This document shows positions 32,668 to 43,496 of a stretch of DNA of 64,000 nt, piece by piece. Location: positions 1,178,001 through 1,242,000 of the forward strand of contig OW051472.1 in the NCBI GenBank assembly GCA_932521025.1. The letters are read 5' to 3'. Positions within the stretch are counted from its first letter, which is position 1; each line of letters begins with the position of its first letter. The notes under the pieces were generated by a model. It had not been told where the DNA came from and did not search any database. It was given only the letters and a program-made list of their open reading frames with translations. Origin of the DNA: Oscheius onirici. Taxonomy: Eukaryota > Nematoda > Chromadorea > Rhabditida > Rhabditidae. The position numbers and the translations under genes are program-made.

Positions 32668-33321
32668 TCAAACAACAATCTCATATCTCGACAGAATCCT
32701 GTCACCAACAATATTGATAAAGTCGTCTTTCTTGTCTTCGTCATCTAAATTTGAGGCCACTGATCTTAGAACACCAATAACTGGAGAGATTGTGGCACTG
32801 TCACTTTCAAATCTTGTTATGAGAAAAGCGAGGAACTGGAGACTGAGGGAACAGGACATCAGTTCAGAGGCGTGATCTTCCGAGAGTCGGTCGAGCAGAG
32901 ACAGGGACAGTTTCAATAGCTTTTGGGCATTTTCACTGGACGGGTTTTCATCCTGAAAAAAAACTGGGCTGTGGTCAGGAAATCGGCTTACCAGGTAAAA
33001 GGAGACAGATTTGATGACAGTCATGAGTTGAAGAGAGATTCCATTGGTCTGGGAGAGAGTCGAGTTTTTGGAGAGAGTCTGGAATCTACTGATGAGAGAC
33101 TGATTGCGAAAGACAGAGAGTCAGAGAGTCAGAAGAACAGAGAGACAGAGACAGTAACTCACCCTAACACTCTTGTAGACCTCCCTGACATCCTGACTGT
33201 TCATTACTGGATTCAGACCCAGAGGATTGGATCCTTTGATTGTTGAAGGAGTCGGAATATGATGACTCTCTTCTTCACTGTCAAAACTGATGGAGCTGCG
33301 AAGTCTTTGGAGAAGTCCCAT
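32668..33321 (-). CDS. Short ARM/HEAT-like protein, possible family member 4
   Basis: Three phase-0 exons (33321-33163, 33099-32992, 32952-32668) give 183 residues. The N-terminus MGLLQRLRSSISFDSEEES is followed by a Pro/Asn linker and then helices: LMTVIKSVSFYL and LLKLSLSLLDRLSEDHASEL. The last exon aligns loosely with the last exon of the four-exon helical family (compare IVLKLMKILDRC). It would be a shortened or diverged member. Function unknown. Confidence 0.6.
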
Positions 33322-33917
33322 GATTTAGAGAGAACTGTTTACCAGAAGAAAAGCGACGCTATATTTATACTGGCACTTGTGATCAGCTGCTCCCTGAGAC
33401 CACAACAGATAAGACCATTTCCAAGCCTGACGAAATTGGCTGGAGCAGAGTGGTTCAGGAATTCTTTAGTAGATAAGAGGACAGTTTTTGGAAGAGGGGC
33501 TGTAAACGTACTGCTACTGTTCGTTCAAACAAAATTTCATATTTTTGTCGCTTCCCCTAAGGGAAGCTCTTCAAAACTTGGACGTAGTTCCGAAAAAAGT
33601 AGCACATCATCAACTAAACTAAACAAAATGCACAAACCACCTCCCGCAGTGAATTTTTGGAAGGGGTGCTCCCCGCTCCAAAAATCCGCGGAGAAGGTTG
33701 GTATAGGTCTCCATAGGAGTAAAATTGTACGATGAATCCAATGGTGCTTGTCCCGAGTCTTGAAAATGCTCCTGAAGCGAGCTAATTTACATTATGAGCT
33801 AATTTACATTCTGTAACTGCCTGTCCTCTGTCTCTCTGTCCCTATGTTCCTTTCCTGTGCCTTCAAAAAAGAGTAGGAACAATTCAAACATGGATTTATT
33901 GACTCAGATCACACTAT
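33322..33917. other. Intergenic
   Basis: No convincing gene. One plus-strand frame (33259-33735) overlaps exon 1 of the gene above and lacks splice or domain support. Confidence 0.35.
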
Positions 33918-35417
33918 TTACTGGCTGTTGGCAGGGATGGCGAATGGGAATCCGGGGAACTGTCCGTTGCTTCCGGACTGTCCACCGAACTGTCCATTTC
34001 CTCCGAACTGTCCGTTGCCCTGTCCATTTCCTTGTCCACCAACTTGTCCACCAACAACTGGTCCCCATGGGAATGGACTGACTCCAGTCTCTGGGAAGGG
34101 AGGAAGTCCGTTACCGTTCTCCTCTCCAGAGCCGTTCTCCAGAGCCTTGATGGTATCCTCTCCGAGAACCGTCTTGAAGAAGCTCTCAATAGCAGACCCG
34201 AGCTTGGTTCCAATGGGTGTAAGTTGAGCCATCTCTTGTTGGATCTGTTCCTTGAGGGTCAAAGTCAAGTCACCGTCAATTCTGACGATTTCCTTCCAAG
34301 CAGACGGGAGCTGTTCGAGGACGCTGGCGAAGGCAGTGTTGAAGTCAGACTTGGCAGTTTGCCAGTTGGTCTTGAAGAGCTCCCAGCTAGCCTGAATTGG
34401 CAGATTTGACTAGATTTTGAGTCGATTAAGAGTCTAAGTACTTTGACTCTCTATTGGATATGAGTCTGTACAAAAGATCTTTCTTTACTAAAGTGTCCGG
34501 CCGTCCGTCTGTCGTGGTGTCCACACAGTAGTCGAGACTAGCGTAACATGCCAAGTTTTGCATTGTTAATCTTTTATCGAGCAAGATTTTTTTGAGGGGA
34601 ACGCGTCTGGGGGAAATTCAGTTAGAAGGTAGAACAACCAAGAGAGGCTCACTAATAGCCTGCCACCAAAATACGGAGATTGCGCAAGCTGCCGTAGGCT
34701 GGTCGCTTTATATAGTAGACCTGTCAGAACTTGTTCTCCAGATTCGATCAGAGATCTTGTCTAGTTCAAGTAACTTGTAAAGAGCTCGGTAAGCGACCAG
34801 TAAAAATATTTTCCCTATACGCTGGTGAGTACGGTACAGATCTGTGAGTCAAATTAGTCAATGACTGCTGACTACTAGTCATTGTACTGTTCCCTATCCA
34901 GAGAGCTAGGAATCTGATCCAGACAGTTACTGTTACTAGTGGATAGTCAACTGGATTTGTGACTCACACTCTCCCTACAGTATCTATCCGGATCTAGAAC
35001 AAGTTGTCAAGACAGAGGCTCTATCCTAGTAGAACAACTGATTTAGTTACACATCCAGTAGGTAGTCAAGACACCCTTGGCTCTCACTCTCTCTCACCTG
35101 AACACTGTACTTGTTAGCCCAAGCATCCAACTGAGTGTAGGCATCCTGTCTAGTGATGTCCTGGTTCTGAAAAAAGCTACAATAACCCAAGAGATGTCCC
35201 GACTCACGAAGAGAGTTTCGAAGAACTCCTTGATTCCTTCAGCTGGAACATTCTTGAAGAGGGGAATCTTCTGGAGGTTCTGGACCAGCTGCTGCTTGAT
35301 CTGCTCCTCATTGACGTCCATTCCAGGTCCTCCCATCTGCTTCATGTGTCTCATGGCGGTGCGGAGGGGGTTGGCAGTGGCCAGGGCCAGAAGAGTGCAC
35401 AGTACGACGGCTCTCAT
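33918..35417 (-). CDS. Secreted SXP/RAL-2-like (DUF148) protein with Gly/Gln/Asn-rich tail
   Basis: Exons 35417-35208, 35166-35098 and 34391-33918 give 250 residues. The signal peptide is MRAVVLCTLLALATA. The core has IPLFKNVPAEGIKEFFETLF, then NQDITRQDAYTQLDAWANKY, the helical pattern and Trp of the nematode-specific SXP/RAL-2 domain. The C-terminus is low complexity (GGQGNGQGNGQFGGNGQFGG and more). Members are abundant secreted proteins, some binding metal or lipid, and are known as antigens in parasites. Intron 2 is 0.7 kb without visible content. A TATA-like AAAAGG leader lies upstream near 35500. Confidence 0.7.
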
Positions 35418-35666
35418 CCTGAATTGTGGATCTTTTTGGAGAGTATACTATAGGAAACAGTAAAGAGACAGCTGCTCGACTGTCCTCTCTCAATCCGGAG
35501 TCCCTTTTATGGCGACCTTCTTCTATTTGTTCATTTGGTAGACTTTGTGGCGTGGAAGCCACGGCTATCCAGGATGACGGGAGTGAGTCATTTGAATGAA
35601 TAGACTCGTATTTGACTGGTTGTTGATCGAAATTTCTCTCTTTATTCAATAACGTGGATCGGTTAA

Positions 35667-38600
35667 TCAAAAGATTTGCAAAAGATCGCCTGATGAAATT
35701 GTGCAGGACTCCAGGTTGGTCTGACGGACGTAGACACCGAAGGTCATCTGGAAATGAGAAAATGATAGTAACAGTAACAGTGCCTCACCTTCTGTCTGTC
35801 CCGAAGATCCCTCAGAGCTACTATAATTCTTGGATCCTTCTCTCCAGAATCCTGATTGACACAGATCATCTCACATCGGGTACACTTTTCAATCACCTGA
35901 ATCTTTATGTCTGCCTCTCTGTCTCTCTGTTCAAACCTCAAATTCCGCCTCTCCTATCCTAAACCTCTCTAGACTGTCTTCAATAAAAGCAGGAAGTCCT
36001 CTGACTATTAGATTCGGTCTGAAACGGCTGATCACGTCCTCCAAAGAGAGTCCAATCTGGTTGGCCATGATCTGGGCAGAAGCCTCATTAGCCAAGAGAT
36101 AGGGAGCCTGGTTTGAGAAACTTCTTTCCGAATCTGGAAGATGCTGTCTCTCTGTTTAGGCTGTGTAGTTCTTTGCTATTTTTGTTCTATTGTTTTCCAA
36201 ATTCTGTGTTGTCTGCACTTTTGGCAAATTCCAGATATACATAGCTGTCTATTCAGAGCTGTTTACGAGGCGGTACTCTACTTTGCAAATATGGAGGAAT
36301 CGTATCGAAAACAGGGAAAAAGACTAATTGGAATGAGACCGAGGGTACTGTCCAGAGATGTGCGGAAATATTTTTTCCGCGGAATTTCCGCGTAAACTGA
36401 ATTTGGGAAATTTCCGTTTTCGGAAAAACGCGGAAAATTTTTTTAGACCACGGAATTTCTTGCCATTTTTGAGCCAAACTTGTGAAAATAGCAGCTAAAA
36501 GTAGTTTTAGGAGCACTTTTTTCAGCAGAATCAACGTCCCTTCTAGCCCGAAAAAAAGACATTGAATAAACGATTTAGCTTAGAGCGAGTGTCCGGACCT
36601 AGATATACCCCATTTTTTATTATATTAGTTGGCGAGACCTATACATGTTAGGGTTGGTTATGCATGTTTTTGGAGTTATTCTGATGACTTGACCGCTGAC
36701 GACTTTGGCAGTTGCTTTGGAGGGCACCTCGGCAAACGCGGAAAAAAAGTTTGGACTCACGGAATTTCTGCGGAATTCCGCGGATATTTTTTTTGCTGTT
36801 TCCGCATATCTCTGGTACTGTCTCTCTGTCTCTCCGATTCTCTGTTCTGTCCTATCTGTCTACCAGTCTCTCACCTTCTGTGACGGCCTGTAACCGACAG
36901 TTTGGAATCTCCAGTACACTGGACAGCCAAGCTCCAGCCTTCTCCCCACAGTCTACTGTAGAAACTCTAAAAAACATATAACAAACTAGAATTGAGGGAC
37001 TCACGAACTGGTACAGACTATTCTCCCGATCCCATTGACCTGAGGAGGAGATAGAGAGACAGAGAGATCTTCACTGGATTCTACTGATGAAAGTATCAGG
37101 GAGTTTCCCTGTACTCTGGTACGGATCCGACAAAGCTGTGGGTATTTCTTCTGAGACATTGTGATCGAATTGTTTACAATCATGAAGCGACGATCGTGCT
37201 GCAGACCAGTAGATGTTACAAGAGAACTGAAAAAGATAGTCTGATCAGAAAATTACTGTCTCTTTGTCTCTTACCTTTTAACCTCAAATCCTCTGCAACT
37301 CTTGACAGGATAACAGAAGATCTTGTTCAGAACTGGACGATATGAACTGATCGCGAGACCATTCAGAGCGAAAGGGACAGCCCTCTGTCCCAGAAAACAG
37401 TAGTCAAGCATCTGCTCTAAAGCATGCACATCCTCTTGTCTTGACTGTCTACCAAAAGAGACTCTGACTGCTCCTGTTGGCTTTCCGTTGATGATATCTT
37501 CTTCATCTCCACAGCGTTTTCCTGTCTAGAAGCCAAAGGAATGGAAAGTTTTACGATCTTACCTCAATATTGGCCAGAACTTCTTCATCAGACAGATTTA
37601 GGTAGTTTTGACAGGCTCCGATGTTACAGAAGCAGCCGGTTCGGAGGTCTATCCCGAAGAGGTCAGCCATCTTGGCTACCTGGAAGAGGGGAAAGTGAGG
37701 AGACAGGGAGACAGAAAAAGTTTTAACCAACCTCTGCGTAACCTACAAAAGATCCGTCCTCCCTCAGTAGATTGAAGGTGACTACTGGTCCCTGATCGTC
37801 CAGACTCTGAACTTTCGACCATCAGTATAGTCTGTTCAAAAAATAGAGAGCATTATTTGAATTGGCCCGCGTTTATCATTGGCTGAGTATCAGGGATGGG
37901 CGGATACCGGATTTTCGGATAGCGCCAATTTGAATTTGGCTGCGCACCAACTTGTAATACATATAGCCTGCGTATCGACATTCGACTACGGTAGTTGCCG
38001 ATACGCAGGCCCTATGTATTAAAAGTTGGTGCGCAGCCAAATTCAAATTGGCGCTATCCGGAAATCCGGTATCTGCCCATCTCTGCTGAGTATCCAACAT
38101 TTGTATGCTGTAACGTGCTACGCAGCTAAATTCCCGCCAATTTGATTTGAAAATTGTTCTAAGGAAAGCGCGGGCCAATTCAAAAAATGCTCTTTATATT
38201 TTGAACAGACTATATGATTTCCAGTCACTTACTGCCCCTTTCCTGTAGATCACAGTAGCTGGCTTTCCGTTCCAATGGTGCTTGTTCTTCAGCATTGTAT
38301 AGGCTGACTGAGCCATTTTAAAACTGCGTTCTTGGATTAAAGATATTCCTCCTGAACCAGAGCTTTGGAGAGTCAGAAGGACAGTGATACCTACCGTATC
38401 TCTCTAGATCATCAAATCCCTTCTGTAGACTCGCAATTCCATAATAGTTGATGGTGCCATCTTCAAATCTGTTCTCTGTTGCCAAAGTATCTCTTCTTTA
38501 CCTACTTTTCCTCCAGTGACTCTCTATGCCGAACTACGAATTGGCTGGGAAGAATTGAACTGACTGAACCACCACCAAAGTAAGTCTTTTGGAGCTTGAG

Positions 38601-39716
38601 AGCAGAGTCTGTTTGGAATTTGAAGAAAGAACAGTATGAATTTTACCATTTCGGACTATTAAAGTTCCCAGTCCTGTCGGATATCCAAATAGTTTGTAGA
38701 AGGAAAGAGCCACAAAGTCGGGACGATAATGGGAGATGTCCAGAGGAGAGGAAGAGACCCAGGCGGCTGCGTCAAGACAAACGAACCAGCCTAAAAAACA
38801 GATGAGACCAGGCTTGTTGAAAACCGGCGCTGCGCTGCGGCCAGGTTGGGCTTTGCGACGGGCTAAAAAAATTCATTTCGCATTTTTTTCTGATTTTTTT
38901 GTTTCCAAATACATCCCCCGATTAGATTTAGTTTTGCCATCAGAAAAATTGGAAGAAAATCGAAAACTGACAATGAAATTCGAAGAAAACTGCTATTTTT
39001 ACCGAGTTTCATCAAAAAACCGCATTTTCTTCTAGTTTTGTCGCCCGCCGCAAAGTCCAACCTGGCCGCAGCGCAGCTCAACAACCCAGAATCAACAAGC
39101 CTGGATGAGACTGAGAGACTTACCCTTCTCCTGAAACCTCCTGATCACGTTGAGATCGTACTTGAATCCGCAAAAGTTATTCATAGCCGTCAGGACGAAG
39201 AGAGATCCCTCGGATTGGGGTATTTCTTCTGGAAGGTTCTGGAGACAGGACACGTGGTCAACCTATAAATTTCCAGCCTCTCTGTCTATCTGTCTCTCAC
39301 ACTCACTTTCGTCCTCACAACCTCTCTCATTCCTACCACAGAATGATGAGAGTCGGCTAAATACCCAAAACTTGAGTCGGACGACAGTTTACTGATCAAA
39401 TCACAGGTTTCAGTAGACTTCTTTGGGAAGATGAAGCTCTCAGCCAGTAACCGTAAAGAATGAGTGGTGTTGTAAGTGAAAATGACAGTATAGTCCTTGG
39501 CATTGAAGTGGGACAGGATCCTGAAATGAGAGGATGAGAGACAGAGAGACTCTCACTCACCTTTGTCTAGCATTATCAACAATCTGCTTAGTGACAGTAC
39601 TCGTCGAATGATGAGAATGTGGATTGGAAAGTCGCTGACTGACCAAAAACTGTCCAATTTCTCTCAGCTGTTCCTCAGAGACCAGGGAAGCTCCAGCATG
39701 GTCCAAATATGGCATT
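35667..39716 (-). CDS. mocs-1: Molybdenum cofactor sulfurase (MOCOS-type)
   Basis: About a dozen minus-strand exons. N-terminal NifS-like domain: [17 protein letters not shown] (39716), [39 protein letters not shown] and [18 protein letters not shown] with the PLP lysine (near 38690). Then [20 protein letters not shown] and the conserved [16 protein letters not shown] (near 37620), which carries the persulfide cysteine region. C-terminal MOSC domain: [26 protein letters not shown], then [10 protein letters not shown] and [14 protein letters not shown], ending near 35667. The enzyme sulfurates the Mo cofactor for xanthine and aldehyde oxidases. The true start may lie in an exon upstream of 39716. 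Three introns carry MITEs, one nested in another. This is the best-supported single metabolic gene here. Confidence 0.9.
36353..36814. mobile_element. hAT-like MITE with perfect 8-bp duplication in a MOCOS intron
   Basis: Ends CAGAGATGTGCGGAAAT and the inverted TTTCCGCATATCTCTG. The arms are rich in GCGGAAATTTCCGCG. Flanks gtactgtc are identical at 36345-36352 and 36815-36822. Confidence 0.88.
37826..38214. mobile_element. Palindromic TA-flanked element interrupted by a hAT-like MITE
   Basis: Outer ends TATAGTCTGTTCAAAA and TTTTGAACAGACTATA, with GAATTGGCCCGCG inverted inside. It is split by the element at 37891-38085. Located in a MOCOS intron. Confidence 0.75.
37891..38085. mobile_element. 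195-bp hAT-like MITE nested in another element
   Basis: Ends CAGGGATGGGCGGATACCGG and the inverted CCGGTATCTGCCCATCTCTG. It forms a nearly complete hairpin. Perfect 8-bp duplication ctgagtat at 37883-37890 and 38086-38093. Confidence 0.9.
38809..39103. mobile_element. Family B hAT-like MITE with perfect 8-bp duplication
   Basis: Ends CAGGCTTGTTGAAAACC and the inverted ATCAACAAGCCTG, with CTGCGCTGCGGCCAGGTTGG inside. Flanks gatgagac are identical. In a MOCOS intron. Confidence 0.9.
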
Positions 39717-40152
39717 TTTCGAGCCTAAATCTCAGTTTCAGACAAGAAAAAAACGGAGAAAAGGGTCTACTAACGTCGGGAGGCCACGCAAGATTGTTAT
39801 CTTATCAGTCGCTGATGATTATTGGTATGCAGGTGCCCCTTTGAAAGTACAACAAAACAATGAGGGACAGGGAGAGAGAGAAACTTGGTCTGGAACTGGT
39901 TCTACTGCGGTTGAAGGACATTGGTCATAATGGAACATTTGCGCAGTGTTCGTAGATATGAGAAAATGATGACAAATTATAGTCAATTTCAAAAAAATGG
40001 TGCATAATTCAAACCAGCCCCCCGCCGAATTTACGCGGGAGTTTGAACGCCGTTTAGCAATCTGATTCGTTAACTTTTTGCTGTTTTTATGTTTGCGAAA
40101 AGTGGAATGTATAATTTACTACACGAGAAACACAAATATTAACAGAAGGGAA

Positions 40153-40938
40153 ATGGCTAAGCTGGAAAATAGCGTTGCACCATTTTTTTTGGAATCGACT
40201 ATATTGAGTTGGTCAAGTAAGAGTACTACTGTAAATGGCCTATTTTCCTACACTTTAATTCACTGTAGGGGAACTATTCTGGACGAACTGGCTACCGTTC
40301 CTCGTCCTACTGACCCCAATCTCTGGCGGAGTTCTCATGGAACCTCTGACCGACTCGTTTTTGGTGACTACTCAACTCTCGGACTCTTTCCCGGCAGCTG
40401 TGACTGTCTGGATTTTCTCTTAAAGACCAGTAGTTGTAATCAGTCTGAGAGTCATTCAGTGGTCATTAGTGCCCCTTCCCCGAAGAGAGAACTTCTGACC
40501 AGGGATGGGCGGAAGATCCGCATCCGCGGATATCCGCGCTCATTTCGACATCCGCATCCGCATATCGAAAAGGTCACTATCCGCACCAAAAAATTTTCTT
40601 TTGCGCGGATTTCGCATTTCAAAAACTTTTCAGAAATCACCTTTTTTCATCATTTTGAATGAAAAATTTTCAAATCCGCATCCCCGGATATCCGCGCAAT
40701 TTTTCGGCAAATCCGCATCCGCACCGGATTTTGTTCATACGGATGTATCCGCATCAGCATCCGCTATGTCATTTTAACATCCGCCCATCCCTGCTTCTGA
40801 CCACAGATTCTCGCCCAACTGACTCATTTCTCATCAGATACAATCTTGCTCCTTCGGCTACTGAAAAGGAAGACAAGGACTCTCTGAGAAGACATTTGGT
40901 TCTACTGTCCTTGAAGCAGAATCACGACGGTCTGTGAC
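40153..40938 (+). pseudogene. Unrecognised gene apparently interrupted by a MITE
   Basis: ATG at 40153 opens MAKLENSVAPFFLEST. A long frame then runs from about 40267 (TILDELATVPRPTDPNLW) to 40499. There a 294-bp element with a perfect target duplication is inserted. Skipping the element and one duplication copy keeps the same frame, which continues TTDSRPTDSFLIRYNLAPS to a stop at 40936-40938. With the element in place the frame stops inside it at about 40660. I do not recognise the protein. Either the element killed an exon, or it is removed as an intron, or the frame is chance. Confidence 0.35.
40500..40793. mobile_element. hAT-like MITE with perfect 8-bp duplication
   Basis: Ends CAGGGATGGGCGGAAGATCC and the inverted AACATCCGCCCATCCCTG. 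The interior is full of ATCCGCATCCGC. Identical flanks cttctgac at 40492-40499 and 40794-40801. Confidence 0.92.
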
Positions 40939-41013
40939 CACTTTTTTACAGAGCAAAATCGATAGTCTTGAGCTTTCACCAATGTCTTCCAAAATTATTC
41001 ATTCCAGCCCGTC

Positions 41014-41415
41014 ATGACGCTCCTTTTGCTCTTCTTAGACGCTCTCTATAAACATTTTATGAACACGGACAGTCAGAAGTCAGCTCACTATGCACCACTG
41101 ATCGGAGTTTTGAAGTCCATTCTCTACAGACCAGACGACCGAAAAGTACACAAGGGCTGCATCAAGCTGCTTTTGAACATGGCACACGAGGGGGGCAACG
41201 GGTCATCATGGCTCAAGACCAGCACTTTCCACGTTTCCTCGCTTGGTACGTAGAAACTGGGGAGAAATTCTGTTCAAGAACCAACTTTTGTTTGACTAGG
41301 GAATGCGTGGTAAGTATTTCAATTGCTCAAATTATGATATTTACAGGAAGGATGCCTCCTCTTGAAACTTCTGATCAGCGGCAACTATTCCCGACGAAAT
41401 TATAACAAGAAATAA
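41014..41415 (+). pseudogene. ARM/HEAT-like family member 5, frameshifted and truncated
   Basis: The start MTLLLLFLDALYKHFMNTD and HYAPLIGVLKSILYR match the gene at 46264 closely (YTPLIGILKAMLYR). After NMAHEGG the frame breaks in a run of six G near 41190. The family motif VIMAQDQHFPRFLAW continues one frame over (compare IIMAQDRRFILFV). A second exon (41347-41415) reads EGCLLLKLLISGN and stops early. Exons 3 and 4 are absent. This looks like a pseudogene; a sequencing error in the G-run could explain the shift but not the missing exons. Confidence 0.65.
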
Positions 41416-41687
41416 ATGATATTTTCATTGATGTTCAATAAAGACCGGCTGCAAGAGACTGAGACTCAAAAATCATAACTGACTCATTTATTTTATCTCT
41501 CTACTTTACTAAACTCCAAAACCAAAGGGGAATCCCTCTGGATTTCCTGACTCAGCGACCCCGGTGCCCCGCCAAACATGTCCATCATTAAACGGATAAT
41601 TGAGCCCGGCGCGCCGGCCTCCGTGGTACAAAACCAACACTTTTTGACGAAGATTCGGATCGACTAGGATCTCCATATTTCTATTGA

Positions 41688-42556
41688 TCATTGAAATGAC
41701 CATTTCAAAGCATATTCTCTTTCCAGATGTTTGTATAAATTTCTTTGGTAAATGGCTGGAAGTTTAGGAACATGCTCATCACCATCAGTTTCCTCATAAA
41801 GTTCACCGCGATCTTCATCATGGAGGGATCTTTCATCCAGTTCCTGGAGATCCTTTTGGTGGATTTATTACCTATGTAAGGGAAGATAGACAGAGGGACT
41901 GCAGGGTTGGCAAATTTGGCCGGCCAGGTAGGGCCGGTTGGACTTTGCGGCAAATTCATTTCCCATTTTTTCCTGATTTTTTTTTGTTTCGAAATAGGTC
42001 CCCCGGTTAGATTTAGTTTTGTCATCTGAAAAATTCACAGAAAACATAACCTGACGATGAAAATCGAAGATATCTGCTATTTTTACCGAATTTCGTCAAA
42101 AATTCGCATTTTCTTCTATTTTTGTCGTCAGTTTTCGTTTTTCTTAAAAAATTTTGACGGCAGAACTAAATCTAATCGGGGGACGTATTTTGAAGCAAAA
42201 AATATCGGAAAAAAATGCAAAGTAAATTTTTTTATAGCCCGCCGCAAAGTCCAACCAGGTCTATCTGGCCGGCCAGGTTTGCCAACCCTGGGGACAGAGA
42301 GATAGAGATAGAGGGACAGAAAGACAGATGGACAGAGAGGGACAGATGCTCGTTCAAGGCTTGATCAGTAGCCCCCGAAATTTTCTTCTAACACCCATAT
42401 CGATCTCACAAAGAGCTTCTTCCATTTCTGCTGCCACATTCCATTCCCCTCAAAATTCATGTTTTTCACCCCCAAGGGTTTCAGACAGCGAGAACAATGC
42501 CAGCCGGTCAAGGGAGGCAGCTTTACAGTGCCGCGCGGGTCCCCCTCTTGTGCCAT
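41688..42556 (-). CDS. Unrecognised gene with a CxxC motif, split by a family B MITE
   Basis: ATG at 42556 opens MAQEGDPRGTVKLPPLTGW, then HCSRCLKPLG with a CxxC pair. To its left, after the MITE at 41902-42290, an acidic exon reads DLQELDERSLHDEDRGEL and LPAIYQRNLYKHLEREYALK, stopping at 41688. The join between them is not certain; an intermediate short exon (MEEALCEIDMG) is possible. No family is recognised. Confidence is low because competing frames are also open. Confidence 0.3.
41902..42290. mobile_element. Family B MITE
   Basis: Ends CAGGGTTGGCAAATTTGGCC and the inverted GGCCAGGTTTGCCAACCCTG, with AAATTCATTTCCC...GTAAATTTTTTTA-type AT-rich interior. No clear target duplication. Same outer subtype as the 53545 copy. 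Confidence 0.8.
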
Positions 42557-42599
42557 TGTTCTCTCTTTCTTTCCCCCGTGGGCACTTTCACCTTCAAAT

Positions 42600-43496
42600 A
42601 CTTTTCTCCATCTCTTAGGCTAGATCAGAAAGTTTCTTGGTGATTGGAATCTTTTGACACTTTTCATGCCCAGAAACTGGTAGCTTCCCATTCTCTCTCT
42701 TGAAAGTTAGGAATAGAACGAGTTTGTGTAAACAAGGTGCTTCTCTAGTTTGAATCTCATTAATGTCTTTTAGCCAAGAAGAAAGATTTCACAAAGTTTA
42801 TTTTCTTTAATGTTTCGCTCATGTTTTTTCGAGCAATTAATGTTTTGCCTATGGCAAAAAACAATGTTTTGCCTATTGCAAAATGAATATTCTATTCTAT
42901 TCAATTAAATATATTCACCTTACAATTAGACAGTACTTCATTGGTAGATTGCTTCAGAAGACTGCTTGCTGGAGCTATATACTACAGTCAACCCTCGATT
43001 TTTCTTTTATTTCCTAGGTCCTTAGCACGTTCCGTACAAGCCTTGATATTTCATCTGAAGAGTGAGGGAACGAATCAGGTGGCCAGGCCTGCCTTGAGCC
43101 ATGTAAGTAGCGGCGCTGTTACAGTTTCGTTCTGTAGGCTACTACAGGTCCCTACTATATTCGCCATTAGAACCCTATTCTTCAGTTTCACGATACCGAC
43201 ATTTTCTTTGGGATTCTTACAGACTGTTAAATCTCTCCTTATTGCTATCTTCAATACCAAAAAAAAACCAGTACCTTCACAAGCAATCAAAAAACTTGAA
43301 AACAAAGTTCGCCCAACATAAAGCATTGCTGTGACACCTATAGCTATAAATTTGACATCACATTTGGTTTGAGAAGCATCTATGGCCAGAGAACGAGTTC
43401 CGTCTCTTTGTGACCCGGGGGAGATGGGAAGAGAAAGAGGGTGGATCCCGTCTACTAGTACTCTTGTCTGCTTCTTCTACTCGTTTTCTTTTTCAG
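42600..43496. other. Intergenic
   Basis: Contains short imperfect repeats of AATGTTTTGCCTATxGCAAA near 42840-42885. A 127-codon open frame at 42941-43321 is open on both strands and has no domain or splice support. Confidence 0.35.

Noticed and set aside
42941-43326. Long open frames on both strands
   Set aside because: Overlapping open frames on both strands with no splice signals, domains or paralogues suggest base composition rather than coding.
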